Part shown: positions 16,780 through 25,433 of the stretch, one piece after another | Numbering within the stretch: the stretch's first letter is position 1 | Layout: each line of letters opens with the position of its first letter | Origin: JACCZX01 sp963801035 | Lineage (GTDB): Bacteria; Pseudomonadota; Gammaproteobacteria; Burkholderiales; Burkholderiaceae_F | DNA length: 64,000 bases | Reading direction: 5' to 3' | Assembly (NCBI GenBank): GCA_963801035.1 | Contig: CAWDDF010000007.1 | Coordinates: 682,001-746,000 of the forward strand | Translations under genes and position numbers: made by a program | Notes under the pieces: generated by a model | The model's input: the letters and a program-made list of their open reading frames with translations, nothing else | Databases searched by the model: none | What the model was told of the DNA's origin: nothing

Positions 16780-18111
16780 CTATTTGATCAATGCGGACGC
16801 TTGTTGCGCGAGCTCGATCGCTTTCGCGTAATTCTCGCGCGACTTGCGGTTCCAGCTTTCTTCAAGCCCGGTAACCTGCTTTGATATTGCGACTTCCTTC
16901 TTGTTCGATGCGAACACTTTTAAGAAATCTTTTTGCCCCGCCAGCGATGATGAAACCACAGGGGCGAAGGCCAGCGCACGCGCCTGCTTGATCAAATCTG
17001 CCGCCTGCGGATTGCTCTTGCCCACGAGCTTCGCTTCTGAATCGTGAATCGCCTTGGTTGCTGCCTGCAGTTCTTTAAGGCGAAACGTGATCGTCTGGTC
17101 GAACAGCGAGTGCACCACCGAATACCGGTCTTCCGAAAGATCGGCATTGAAGTTGACCTTTGCGCGCTTGACGATTGCTTGCGGGTCTGGATATCCAGCG
17201 GGAATCTTGCTGCCGAAGCTCGAATACGCCAGCACCGGTAGGCGCGAAATTTTCGGATCGAGCAACAGTTCCTGACCCGGTTGGCTCAGCGTGTACTGCA
17301 CGAACTTCTTCGCCTCGGCGGTGTTCTTCGCGCCGGCAATCAGCGCGATGTTTGCCGGCACGATCGACGTCAACGCTGGATAAACAAACTCGACCGGGAA
17401 GCCTGAATACTTGCCGGCCAAGCCGAAGAAATCGATCACCGGTCCGGCGCCGAATTGCCCGTTGTTGATGCCGTCGGGAACACCGAAGCTGCGCTCGGTG
17501 ATCTGTGCGCTGTTGCCGGCCATTTCGAGCACCTTGGCCCAGCCGGCGTCCCAACCTTCACCCTGCAGAATCGTTTCGACAGTCAGATGCATCGTGCCCG
17601 AGCGCGACGGCGCTGTCATCGCGACATGGCCGAACCATTCGCGCTTCAGCAAATCGTCCCAATCCTTCGGCGCTGCGAGCTTGTTCGCCTTTAAATAGCG
17701 CGTGTTGTACATGATGCCGTAGCCCGCAAGCGCCTGACCCTTATAAAAACCTTGCGGATCGTTGATCGGGTAGCTGCCGATCTTGGCTGGAATCGCCTTG
17801 TTGTCGATGTCCGGTGCAGCGACGAGCAGGTTGTCACGCTTCAGTACTTCGAAAGCATCGGGTGCTGATGCCCAGAACACATCAGGTCGCTGCCCGGCCG
17901 CTGTCTCGCGAACGAATGCAATGCCCGCGACAGTGCTCTTGTTGAGTATTTCAATCTTGATATCGGGATTCGCCTTCTCGAATGCTGCCTTGTACGTCGC
18001 GGTCAGCTCTTTTGGAAAGGAGGTGATCACGGTGATCGTGCCCGCGTGAGCTGGCGAAACCGACATCAACGCGGCAAGTGCAAAGGTGCGTAGTGCGAAG
18101 TTCTGAATCAT
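16780..18111 (-). CDS. fbpA: ABC transporter substrate-binding protein, iron(III)/FbpA-like
   Basis: 443 residues with a Sec signal cleaved after AHA (about residue 23). The mature start GTITVITSFPKELTATYKAAFEKANPDIKIEIL fits the type 2 periplasmic binding fold of the FbpA/AfuA group. At 443 residues it is longer than classical FbpA (about 330), with a helical Lys-rich C-terminal extension (about 330-443), so another ligand such as a phosphonate or organic chelate is possible. The ATG at 18111 follows GAGGAGG. It is first in the operon and divergent from phaR. Confidence 0.82.
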   Translation of the reverse strand: MIQNFALRTFALAALMSVSPAHAGTITVITSFPKELTATYKAAFEKANPDIKIEILNKSTVAGIAFVRETAAGQRPDVFWASAPDAFEVLKRDNLLVAAPDIDNKAIPAKIGSYPINDPQGFYKGQALAGYGIMYNTRYLKANKLAAPKDWDDLLKREWFGHVAMTAPSRSGTMHLTVETILQGEGWDAGWAKVLEMAGNSAQITERSFGVPDGINNGQFGAGPVIDFFGLAGKYSGFPVEFVYPALTSIVPANIALIAGAKNTAEAKKFVQYTLSQPGQELLLDPKISRLPVLAYSSFGSKIPAGYPDPQAIVKRAKVNFNADLSEDRYSVVHSLFDQTITFRLKELQAATKAIHDSEAKLVGKSNPQAADLIKQARALAFAPVVSSSLAGQKDFLKVFASNKKEVAISKQVTGLEESWNRKSRENYAKAIELAQQASALIK

Positions 18112-18224
18112 GTAGGCCTCCTCGTTTGCCGCGATTCTCGCAGAACGGCGACCCGCCGGACGGTCAGCGCTGCGCTGCGACAAAGTGGCTAGAATCCACA
18201 GCTTCGCCGAAGGAGAAGGCAAAC

Positions 18225-18764
18225 ATGGCAACGTCCGTTCGCCTGATCAAGAAATATCCAAATCGCCGCCTTTACGACACGCAGACCAGCACCTACATCA
18301 CGCTGGCCGACGTGAAGCAACTGGTGCTCGAGCGCGAAGACTTTCAGGTGATCGATGCCAAGTCGAGCGACGACTTGACGCGGCAAATCCTGCTGCAGAT
18401 CATTCTTGAGGAGGAAGCCGGCGGACTGCCGATGTTCACGGCACCGATGCTGTCGCACATCATCCGGCTGTACGGCAACGCAATGCAGGGAATGATGGGG
18501 TCGTATCTGGAGAAGAACATCCAGGCGTTCATCGATATCCAGGGCAAGCTGCAGGAGCAAAGCAAGGCGTTTTACGAGACGAACAAGATCGGCCCCGAGA
18601 TGTGGACTCAGTTCGTCAACATGCAGGCGCCGATGATCCAGTCGATGATGTCGAGCTATATCGAGCAGTCGAAAGATCTGTTCGTGCAGATGCAGGAAAA
18701 CATGCAGAAGCAAGCGCGCTCGATGTTCACCGGGTTTCCTGGGTTCCCGAGCGATAAGAAGTAA
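18225..18764 (+). CDS. phaR: PHA synthesis regulator PhaR
   Basis: 179 residues. The N-terminal PHB accumulation DNA-binding domain opens with RLIKKYPNRRLYDTQTSTYITL and continues with a DLTRQILLQIILEEE helix; two Met-rich C-terminal repeats follow (about 75-110 and 120-165: FxxQ, MQxPM, MQENMQKQ). PhaR represses phasin and PHA genes and binds nascent PHA granules. The ATG follows AAGGAG. Together with phaC, phaA and phaB upstream it completes the PHB set, although separated by the iron-transport run. Confidence 0.94.
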   Translation: MATSVRLIKKYPNRRLYDTQTSTYITLADVKQLVLEREDFQVIDAKSSDDLTRQILLQIILEEEAGGLPMFTAPMLSHIIRLYGNAMQGMMGSYLEKNIQAFIDIQGKLQEQSKAFYETNKIGPEMWTQFVNMQAPMIQSMMSSYIEQSKDLFVQMQENMQKQARSMFTGFPGFPSDKK

Positions 18765-18778
18765 GTGTGGCAATTGCA

Positions 18779-20159
18779 ATGACGGCGACGGTTGCGGCGC
18801 GTCGGTCGCGCCCCAATCCGAAGGCTGCGCCGTCGGTGGGCTTCGTGTCTTTGGGTTGTCCAAAAGCGCTGGTCGACTCGGAACTGATCATCACGCAGCT
18901 GCGTGCCGAAGGCTACGCAACAAGCTCGAGCTACGGCGACGCGGATCTGGTGATCGTCAATACATGCGGTTTTATCGACGCTGCCGTCAAGGAGTCGCTT
19001 GACGCCATTGGCGAGGCGATCGCCGAAAACGGCAAGGTCATCGTCACCGGCTGCCTAGGCGCGAAGAACGACGGTGATGAAAACTTCATTGCCAAAGCTC
19101 ATCCGAAGGTGCTCGCCGTGACCGGTCCACACGCGGCAGGCGAAGTGCTTGATCACGTTCACCATCACCTGCCAAGGCCACACGACCCCTATACCGACCT
19201 AGTGCCGCCGGCAGGTATCAAGCTCACGCCGCGCCACTATGCGTATTTGAAGATTTCCGAAGGCTGCAATCATCGCTGCAGCTTTTGCATCATTCCCTCG
19301 ATGCGCGGTGATCTCGTGTCACGGCCGATCGGTGACGTGATGCGCGAGGCTGAGAACTTATTGAAGCAGGGCGTCCGCGAGCTTCTGGTTATTTCGCAGG
19401 ACACCAGTGCGTACGGTGTCGACGTCAAGTATCAGATCGGGTTTGTTGGCGGACGCACCGTACGAACGCGGATGACCGATCTGGTCCGGGAACTCGGCAA
19501 ACTCGCGCAAGCGAACGATGCATGGGTTCGGCTGCACTATGTGTATCCATATCCGCACGTCGACGAGATCGTGCCGTTGATGGCGGAGGGCAAGGTGCTG
19601 CCGTATCTTGATGTGCCGTTTCAGCATGCGCATCCGCGCGTGTTGAAGGCAATGAAGCGGCCCGCGTCGGGCGAGAAGAACATCGAGCGAATCCGTGCCT
19701 GGCGCGAAGTCTGCCCCGACATCACGATCCGGTCGACGTTCATTGCGGGGTTTCCCGGCGAGACCGAAGCGGAGTTTGAATATCTGCTGGACTTTCTCCG
19801 GGAGGCGCAGCTGGACCGTGTCGGATGCTTTGCCTATTCGCCGGTCGACGGCGCATCGGCAAACGCGCTGCCGGGTCAGCTTGCGGACGAAGCTTCGCGA
19901 GGAGCGTCGCGCTCGACTGATGCAGCTGCAGCAGCAGATTTCGGCGCAACGCATGCAGAGTAAGGTCGGCTCCGTGCGGCGTGTGTTGATCGATGAGGTG
20001 GGGCCCACCGTTGCGACCGGTCGCACAGCTGCCGATGCGCCGGAGATCGATGGGATCGTTGAAGTCAGGACAGGTCGGCGCAAGCTGAAAGCCGGCGATT
20101 TTGTCGACGTTCGCATCGCGTCCGCTTCAGAGCACGATCTGCGCGGCACGCTTGCATGA
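18779..20159 (+). pseudogene. rimO: Ribosomal protein S12 methylthiotransferase RimO, interrupted by a one-base frameshift
   Basis: A radical-SAM enzyme that methylthiolates Asp88 of S12. The first part has the MTTase cysteines (C27 in SLGCPK, NTCGF, TGCLG) and the radical-SAM CNHRCSFC (C163, C167, C170). After DE at 19886-19891 the frame is lost and would end at 19963 with an Ala-rich tail. One extra base near 19892 explains it: dropping it joins DE to LREERRARLMQLQQQIS and the C-terminal TRAM domain, which ends at 20159 with an ATGA overlap to the next gene. A GTG at 18767 is an alternative start. This may be a sequencing error or a true mutation. Confidence 0.85.
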
Positions 20160-20794
20160 CGCCATACACGCTTTACAGCGCGAAGCGCTCGGGCGCGGCG
20201 AGCGTCGAAGTCGTGCTGAGTGCGCTCGATTTGCAAGTCGAGCTCAAGGACGCCGCACCGTGGACTGAGCCACCCGGCCGCTTTTTTGATGAGCTGAAAC
20301 GTGTCAATCCTCTCGGCCAGCTGCCGACACTGATCACGCCCGGAGGCGAAGTTTTAACCGAGAGCGTTGCCATTTTGTGGACGTTGCTCGAGAGGCATCC
20401 AAGCGAATGGGTGCCGCCGCTATCGACGCGTGATCGAGCGCAGTGTTTGCGCTGGATGCAGTTTGCGGCCTCGACGGTCTACACGGCTGTGGGCGTGGCC
20501 GACTATCCGTTGCGTTGGACCACCGCTGGCGACGATGCAGCGCGCAAGGCGGTGGAAGACGCAGCGGTGATGCGGATGAAACTAGGTTGGGACGTGATCG
20601 CCGCCGAATACAAGGGCACGAAATTTTTTCTCGGCGAGCGCGCTTACGTCTGTGACATCTATCTGGCCAATTTATCGAAGTGGTGGAAGATGCGGGACCA
20701 TTTGCGTTCACATCATCCGGCGTTTTGCGATCTGATGGAACGAGTCGATGCGTTACCCGAAGTTACACCCGTCTGGCATCGGCACTGGTCATGA
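20156..20794 (+). CDS. Glutathione S-transferase family protein
   Basis: A 212-residue GST with an N-terminal thioredoxin-like domain (YTLYSAKRSGAASVEVVLSALDL, then NPLGQLPTLITPGGEVLTESVAILWTL with the cis-Pro and E-S glutathione-binding pair) and an all-helical C-terminal domain from about 85. The N-terminal catalytic position appears to be Ser rather than Tyr. The substrate is unknown. Its ATG overlaps the restored rimO stop by ATGA, and its own stop overlaps the next start, so it is embedded in an operon. Confidence 0.87.
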   Translation: MTPYTLYSAKRSGAASVEVVLSALDLQVELKDAAPWTEPPGRFFDELKRVNPLGQLPTLITPGGEVLTESVAILWTLLERHPSEWVPPLSTRDRAQCLRWMQFAASTVYTAVGVADYPLRWTTAGDDAARKAVEDAAVMRMKLGWDVIAAEYKGTKFFLGERAYVCDIYLANLSKWWKMRDHLRSHHPAFCDLMERVDALPEVTPVWHRHWS

Positions 20795-21399
20795 TCGCGG
20801 CGAGCGCGCTCCGACTCTTAACGATTGTCGCGTTTTCAACGGTGCTCGCACCCGCCGCACTCGCACAAGTCAGCGCCTCTTTGTTCGGCGGCTATGCCGT
20901 CAGCGAGGGCATCGAGAACGAAATTAGCGGCGAGCGAGCGAGCGTTAAATCGGGTGCCGCCTTCGGCGTTGCTGCTGACTACGATCTTGATTCGGCACGC
21001 CAGCTGCAGCTTTTCTACGGGCAGCAGAATACGTCGCTTAATCCCGGTGGCGGCTCGCCTCGCTTCGACTTTGACGTACGGTATCTGCATCTTGGCGGGA
21101 CCTACTTTTTCGACGGACCGATCGGCCGCGGGCCGTACGCCGTCGGGGGAATAGGCGCGACGCATTTCTCACCGAATATGAGCGGACTCGAAAGCGAAAC
21201 CAAGGCATCTCTGAACGTCGGGTTCGGATACTTGTGGCCGCTTGGCACTGCAATTGCCGTGCGTGCAGAGGTACGTGCGTTTGTGACGCTGCTGAACAGC
21301 TCCGGAGGATTGTTCTGCTCGGGAGGCTGCACGCTTTTTCTGAGCGGCGATTCATTTGTGCAAGGCCAGGCAATGCTGGGCCTCACCGGGCGCTTCTAG
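20791..21399 (+). CDS. Outer-membrane beta-barrel protein (OmpA/OmpW-like porin fold)
   Basis: 202 residues with a signal peptide cleaved after ALA (about residue 23). Alternating amphipathic strands follow (SASLFGGYAVSEG, FGVAADYDLD, QLQLFYGQQNT, VRYLHLGGTYFF, YAVGGIGATHFSP, ASLNVGFGYLWPL, AVRAEVRAFVTLL) and a terminal aromatic residue (LTGRF), as needed for BAM recognition. A CSGGC pair in a loop may form a disulphide. It is likely an eight-stranded barrel of unknown role. The ATG overlaps the GST stop by ATGA. Confidence 0.78.
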   Translation: MIAASALRLLTIVAFSTVLAPAALAQVSASLFGGYAVSEGIENEISGERASVKSGAAFGVAADYDLDSARQLQLFYGQQNTSLNPGGGSPRFDFDVRYLHLGGTYFFDGPIGRGPYAVGGIGATHFSPNMSGLESETKASLNVGFGYLWPLGTAIAVRAEVRAFVTLLNSSGGLFCSGGCTLFLSGDSFVQGQAMLGLTGRF

Positions 21400-21408
21400 G
21401 AGATCGTA

Positions 21409-22590
21409 ATGAGAGAGGTAGTCGTGGTCAGCGGTGTACGCACCGCAATAGGAACGTTCGGTGGGAGCTTGAAAGATGTGCCACCGAGCCAGCTTGGAGC
21501 CATCGTCGTTGCCGAGGCACTAAAGCGAGCGCAGGTGGATGGCGACGAGGTCGGTCACGTCATGTTCGGTCATGTCGTCAACACCGAGCCCAAGGACATG
21601 TATCTGGCGCGTGTCGCCGCGCTGAACGGTGGAGTAGCACAGAGTGCCCCGTGCCTGACGCTAAATCGGCTGTGCGGCAGCGGGTTGCAGGCGATCATCT
21701 CCGCTGCGCAGTCCATCATGCTCGGCGATGCGGATATCGCGATTGGCGGCGGAGCCGAGAACATGTCGCGCGGGCCGTTCATTCTCCCAACGGGACGCTG
21801 GGGGCAGCGTATGGGCGATTTCAAGACAATCGACATGATGGTCGGTGCGCTGCACGATCCGTTCGATGTCATTCATATGGGCGTCACCGCTGAAAATGTG
21901 GCGACGAAATGGGGCATCACGCGCGCAGACCAAGACAAGCTTGCGGTAGAGAGCCATCGCCGCGCCGCAACTGCGACGAAGGAAGGTCGATTCAAGAGCC
22001 AGATCGTTCCGGTCGAGATCAAGGGCAAGAAGGGCGTGGCGATGTTCGATACCGACGAGCATTTCCGCGACGGCGCAACGCTCGAGGACATGGCGAAGCT
22101 AAAGCCTGTCTTCGCAAAGGAAAACGGTACGGTCACTGCGGGCAACGCATCGGGCATCAACGACGGCGCCGCCGCGGTAGTGCTGATGGAGCGCAGCGTC
22201 GCGGAAAAGCGTGGCTTGAAACCAATGGCGCGGCTGGTCAGCTACGGTCACGCGGGCGTCGATCCAAAGTACATGGGCATCGGCCCGGTTCCTTCGACTA
22301 AAAAGGCACTCGAGCGCGCGAAGCTGAGTGTCTCTGATCTTGATGTGATTGAAGCTAACGAAGCCTTTGCCGCGCAGGCCTGCGCTGTCGCGAAGGATCT
22401 CGGCTTTGCATCGGAGAGGGTCAACCCGAACGGCAGCGGCATCTCGCTCGGTCACCCGATCGGCGCGACCGGCGCCGTGATCACGGTCAAGGCGTTGTAC
22501 GAACTCGAGCGCACCGGCGGCCGCTACGCGCTGGCGACGATGTGTATCGGCGGTGGCCAGGGCATCGCCGCAGTATTCGAGCGGATATAG
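21409..22590 (+). CDS. bktB: Beta-ketothiolase, BktB-like
   Basis: 393 residues. Cys89 (NRLCGSG), GHPIGATGA and CIGGGQG give the full thiolase active site. The N-terminus MREVVVVSGVRTAIGTFGGSLKD and the HVVNTEPKDMYLARVAA block closely follow C. necator BktB, which accepts propionyl-CoA and gives 3-ketovaleryl-CoA for copolymer PHA. A general AtoB role cannot be excluded. It starts 9 bp after the beta-barrel gene and is probably in the same transcript. Confidence 0.87.
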   Translation: MREVVVVSGVRTAIGTFGGSLKDVPPSQLGAIVVAEALKRAQVDGDEVGHVMFGHVVNTEPKDMYLARVAALNGGVAQSAPCLTLNRLCGSGLQAIISAAQSIMLGDADIAIGGGAENMSRGPFILPTGRWGQRMGDFKTIDMMVGALHDPFDVIHMGVTAENVATKWGITRADQDKLAVESHRRAATATKEGRFKSQIVPVEIKGKKGVAMFDTDEHFRDGATLEDMAKLKPVFAKENGTVTAGNASGINDGAAAVVLMERSVAEKRGLKPMARLVSYGHAGVDPKYMGIGPVPSTKKALERAKLSVSDLDVIEANEAFAAQACAVAKDLGFASERVNPNGSGISLGHPIGATGAVITVKALYELERTGGRYALATMCIGGGQGIAAVFERI

Positions 22591-22644
22591 CCGCGTCGGA
22601 TAGCAGCGTGTAGACGGTTGCTCTTGCACGGCGTTGAGTCAGAC

Positions 22645-23232
22645 ATGACGGCTGACAAAATTTCAAAGATCCGCAGGCGGTTGCTGCTAGCTGCCGCGGG
22701 GAGTTTTTGTCTGACGGTCGCCGAGGCGAAGGCGGCACCCGAGGAACGCCTGCGTGCATTGCTCAGCGAGCGGCGGACGCTGCGGCTGGTGCGCGGCGAT
22801 GAAAAAGTGGAAGCTACCTACTGGTCGGCTGACGCCGGCTACAACCACGATTCATATCTGAACGTCTGCTGGTTGTTGCGTGATCTTCAGGCTGACCGCG
22901 TCTTTCCAATGAATCATGGATTGCTCGACGTCTTATGCGGCTTGCAGACCTGGCTCGCGCGTATTGGAGTCCATGCACCATTGCGGATTCATTCGGGCTA
23001 CAGGACTCAGAAAACGAACAAGCGCATCGAAGGCGCTGCGCTCGACTCGCGACACATCGTCGGACGCGCGGCGGATATCAGCGTCGTGGGAGTATCGAAT
23101 TTGAAGCTCGCGCAGATGGCGAGTTTGCTGGGTCGAGGCGGTACGGGACTTTATCCGGGACGCAACTTTGTCCATGTTGATACCGGCGATGAACGTATCT
23201 GGATCGATCGACCACGTAAGAAGCCGGCATAG
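22645..23232 (+). CDS. Murein endopeptidase-like protein, DUF882/M15 family (YcbK/MepK-like)
   Basis: 195 residues with a twin-arginine-like or Sec signal (RRRLLLAAAGSFCLTVAEAKAA). The M15-type zinc site is visible: SGYRTQKTN, SRHIVGRAADI (H and D ligands) and VHVDTG (second His). This places it with DUF882 proteins such as MepK, a periplasmic cell-wall peptidase that cuts meso-DAP cross-links. An ATG at 22645 is used; an earlier in-frame TTG at 22618 adds no homology. It converges on the TPR lipoprotein gene with a 16-bp gap. Confidence 0.85.
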   Translation: MTADKISKIRRRLLLAAAGSFCLTVAEAKAAPEERLRALLSERRTLRLVRGDEKVEATYWSADAGYNHDSYLNVCWLLRDLQADRVFPMNHGLLDVLCGLQTWLARIGVHAPLRIHSGYRTQKTNKRIEGAALDSRHIVGRAADISVVGVSNLKLAQMASLLGRGGTGLYPGRNFVHVDTGDERIWIDRPRKKPA

Positions 23233-23248
23233 GCGCGCGCAGACTGCG

Positions 23249-24397
23249 CTATTGAACTCCGAACGTTTGCAGCCAAGCGAGCTTTGCTGCGTAGAGTTCG
23301 CGATCCTTTCGTGTGACACCGTTTTCGAGCGCAAGCTTTAAATGCTTTCGAGCCGGTTCGACGTCGCCAAGCTTGAAATTGGCCAGCGCGAGCCAGAAGT
23401 GAAACTCGGCCTGATAATCGGCGCGGGCGACTTCTTTCTCGAAAAGCTGCCGCGCCAGCATAAAGTTTTCCTGCTCCATCGCCGCCTGGCCGAGGTGAAA
23501 GTAATGAAACGGCCCGACAGGTTCGATTTGCGCAAGCCTGCGCTGTAAAGCCGCCGCTTCCACATGGCGTCCTTGCCGAGTCATGACCTGCGCAAGGTTC
23601 GACATCGCGCGCGCATTCATCGGCTCACGCTCGAGAAGGTATTCGAAAACCGTTGCGGACCGTGCCAAATCACCACGCCGTATGTAAATGACACCGAGCG
23701 TGTTGTGTGAGCCCAGATAGTCCGGACTTTGGAATATCGCCTCGCGCGCCCATGCATAAGCGTCGTCTACGCGCCCGTCTGCCAGCGCCTCGACGGCCTT
23801 GTTGTTCATGTACATGGCGACTATCGTTTGTTCCGAAATATCGCGGGAGCGCAGTCCTCGCACGTTTTCAGGAGGCAAGAAATCGATCGTCAATGACTTG
23901 CCATTGCCGATCGAGCTCCTGTCGCCCATTTTCTGGTCGAGCGTTACGTTCACGTGGCCACTGCGGACTAGCAGGTCGCCGGCGCGACTCCAGGTCTCCT
24001 CCAGATACGCGCTCTGATATCTGACCTGCAGTCCGAGCTCTTTCGCAAAGGCCGCTGTCATGATGACAAGCGAAAGGCAATTTCCGGCACGTGCTTCGAA
24101 TGCCTCCGAAGCATTGCGCGTCATGCTGACATCGTATTGCAGCTTCAATTGGTCCTCTTGATAGAGGGCGCTGATCAGTCCCCGTTGCAATCCAAGCAAC
24201 TTCAGCTGACTTGAGATCGATGTCCTCAGATATCGCTTCATCTCATCGCTCAGCGCAAACACTTCGTCTACGCTGATCTGCTGCGAAGGCGCAGAAAAGA
24301 GCGCGTCGTCAAAAAGAAACTTAGGTGGCGGGACGGGCTGCTGCGGAGTAGCACACGCAGCTAGCAATACGCATACAAGACATGCCAAATTCCGCAT
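23249..24397 (-). CDS. TPR lipoprotein with a transglutaminase-like domain
   Basis: 382 residues with a lipoprotein signal (LLAAC, Cys15). The middle (about 90-180) has an EARAGNCLSLVIMTAAFAKELGLQVRYQ stretch resembling the Cys-containing core of transglutaminase-like proteins. The C-terminal half (about 200-370) is a run of TPR motifs (AYAWAREAIFQSPDYLGSHNTLG, ATVFEYLLEREPMNARAMSNLAQV, FHFWLALANFKLGDVEPARKHL). It is probably anchored in the outer membrane facing the periplasm. The function is unknown. The ATG follows GGAAGGAG. Confidence 0.8.
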   Translation of the reverse strand: MRNLACLVCVLLAACATPQQPVPPPKFLFDDALFSAPSQQISVDEVFALSDEMKRYLRTSISSQLKLLGLQRGLISALYQEDQLKLQYDVSMTRNASEAFEARAGNCLSLVIMTAAFAKELGLQVRYQSAYLEETWSRAGDLLVRSGHVNVTLDQKMGDRSSIGNGKSLTIDFLPPENVRGLRSRDISEQTIVAMYMNNKAVEALADGRVDDAYAWAREAIFQSPDYLGSHNTLGVIYIRRGDLARSATVFEYLLEREPMNARAMSNLAQVMTRQGRHVEAAALQRRLAQIEPVGPFHYFHLGQAAMEQENFMLARQLFEKEVARADYQAEFHFWLALANFKLGDVEPARKHLKLALENGVTRKDRELYAAKLAWLQTFGVQ

Positions 24398-24475
24398 CGT
24401 TTCTCCTTCCGGCTCCAACTCGCTGGCGGGGCAAGGACGTTCCGAGCATATCGCGCCGTCGTCGGTTGCGCCGCA

Positions 24476-25339
24476 TCAAATGCCGTTTGCAAACCAGTTT
24501 AAGACGCCATCGAGCCCACTGTAGTTCAACGCGTAGGTTGCCTGCTTGCGGACCACCGGCTTCGCGCGATAAGCCACAGACAAGCCCGCCAGCTGCATCA
24601 TTGCCACGTCATTCGCACCGTCGCCGATAGCAATCGCTTTGGCGGTCGGGCATCCGATCTCTGCACACGCTTCGCGTAGGGCCTGTGCTTTGCCTTCGGC
24701 GTCGATGATTTCGCCACCGTTCGGGCCGGTCACCTTGCCGGTCAAGCGACCGTCAATGATCTCGAGCTGGTTCGATCGCGTGTAGTCGATGTTCAGCTTC
24801 GCTTTGATCTTTTCGGTGAAAAACGTGAAGCCGCCGGTTGCGAGGAGAGTTTTCAGCCCGTGCCGCCGGCACTCTGAAACGAGCCGCTGCGCACCGTCAT
24901 TCAGCGCCAGCTTTTCGTCATACACGCGGCCGAGCAAGGCCGCGTCGACTCCGGCGAGCATCGCTACGCGACGCCGCAGACTTTCCTTGTAGTCGACTTC
25001 ACCGCGCATCGCGGCTTCAGTGATTGCGGCGACTTGTTCGCCTTTGCCGGCATATCTAGCGGCTTCGTCGAGCGTTTCGATGTTGACCAGCGTCGAGTCC
25101 ATGTCGAGCGCCAGCAAACGGAAGTCATCGAGGCGCATTTTCGAATCGACGAGTGCGTTGTCGAGTTTCCAGAAATCGGACAAGCCTTGGACGGCCCTGC
25201 GTGTTTCGGCGTCATCGCGAACCGCAACACAGCGCGCCGCATGCGCATACACCGTGATCCGCTCTGGCATGCAAACGACCTTGAACGTATCGAGCGCCTC
25301 GGGCGACAACCCAGGTCCCTGTATGACAAGATCTTTCAT
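24476..25339 (-). CDS. serB: Phosphoserine phosphatase
   Basis: 287 residues of the HAD superfamily; last step of serine synthesis. The nucleophile motif LALDMDSTLVN (D79, D81), ATGGFTFF, and GDGANDVAMM are intact, preceded by a short N-terminal domain (about 1-70) of the SerB type. The ATG at 25339 is preferred; a GTG directly precedes it. No clear ribosome site is seen. It is leftward and divergent from the S9 peptidase. Confidence 0.94.
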   Translation of the reverse strand: MKDLVIQGPGLSPEALDTFKVVCMPERITVYAHAARCVAVRDDAETRRAVQGLSDFWKLDNALVDSKMRLDDFRLLALDMDSTLVNIETLDEAARYAGKGEQVAAITEAAMRGEVDYKESLRRRVAMLAGVDAALLGRVYDEKLALNDGAQRLVSECRRHGLKTLLATGGFTFFTEKIKAKLNIDYTRSNQLEIIDGRLTGKVTGPNGGEIIDAEGKAQALREACAEIGCPTAKAIAIGDGANDVAMMQLAGLSVAYRAKPVVRKQATYALNYSGLDGVLNWFANGI

Positions 25340-25433
25340 CACGGAGAGTTTAGATGCCGTGATTTGAAGTTCATCGCACGTGCGCTAATCTGCGGCCCCC
25401 GCTTTTCTGCGGCGGCCTGACTTGGAGGTACCG

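Noticed and set aside
19892..19963. A programmed frameshift in rimO
   Set aside because: There is no slippery heptamer or stimulatory hairpin, and RimO is not known to use recoding.
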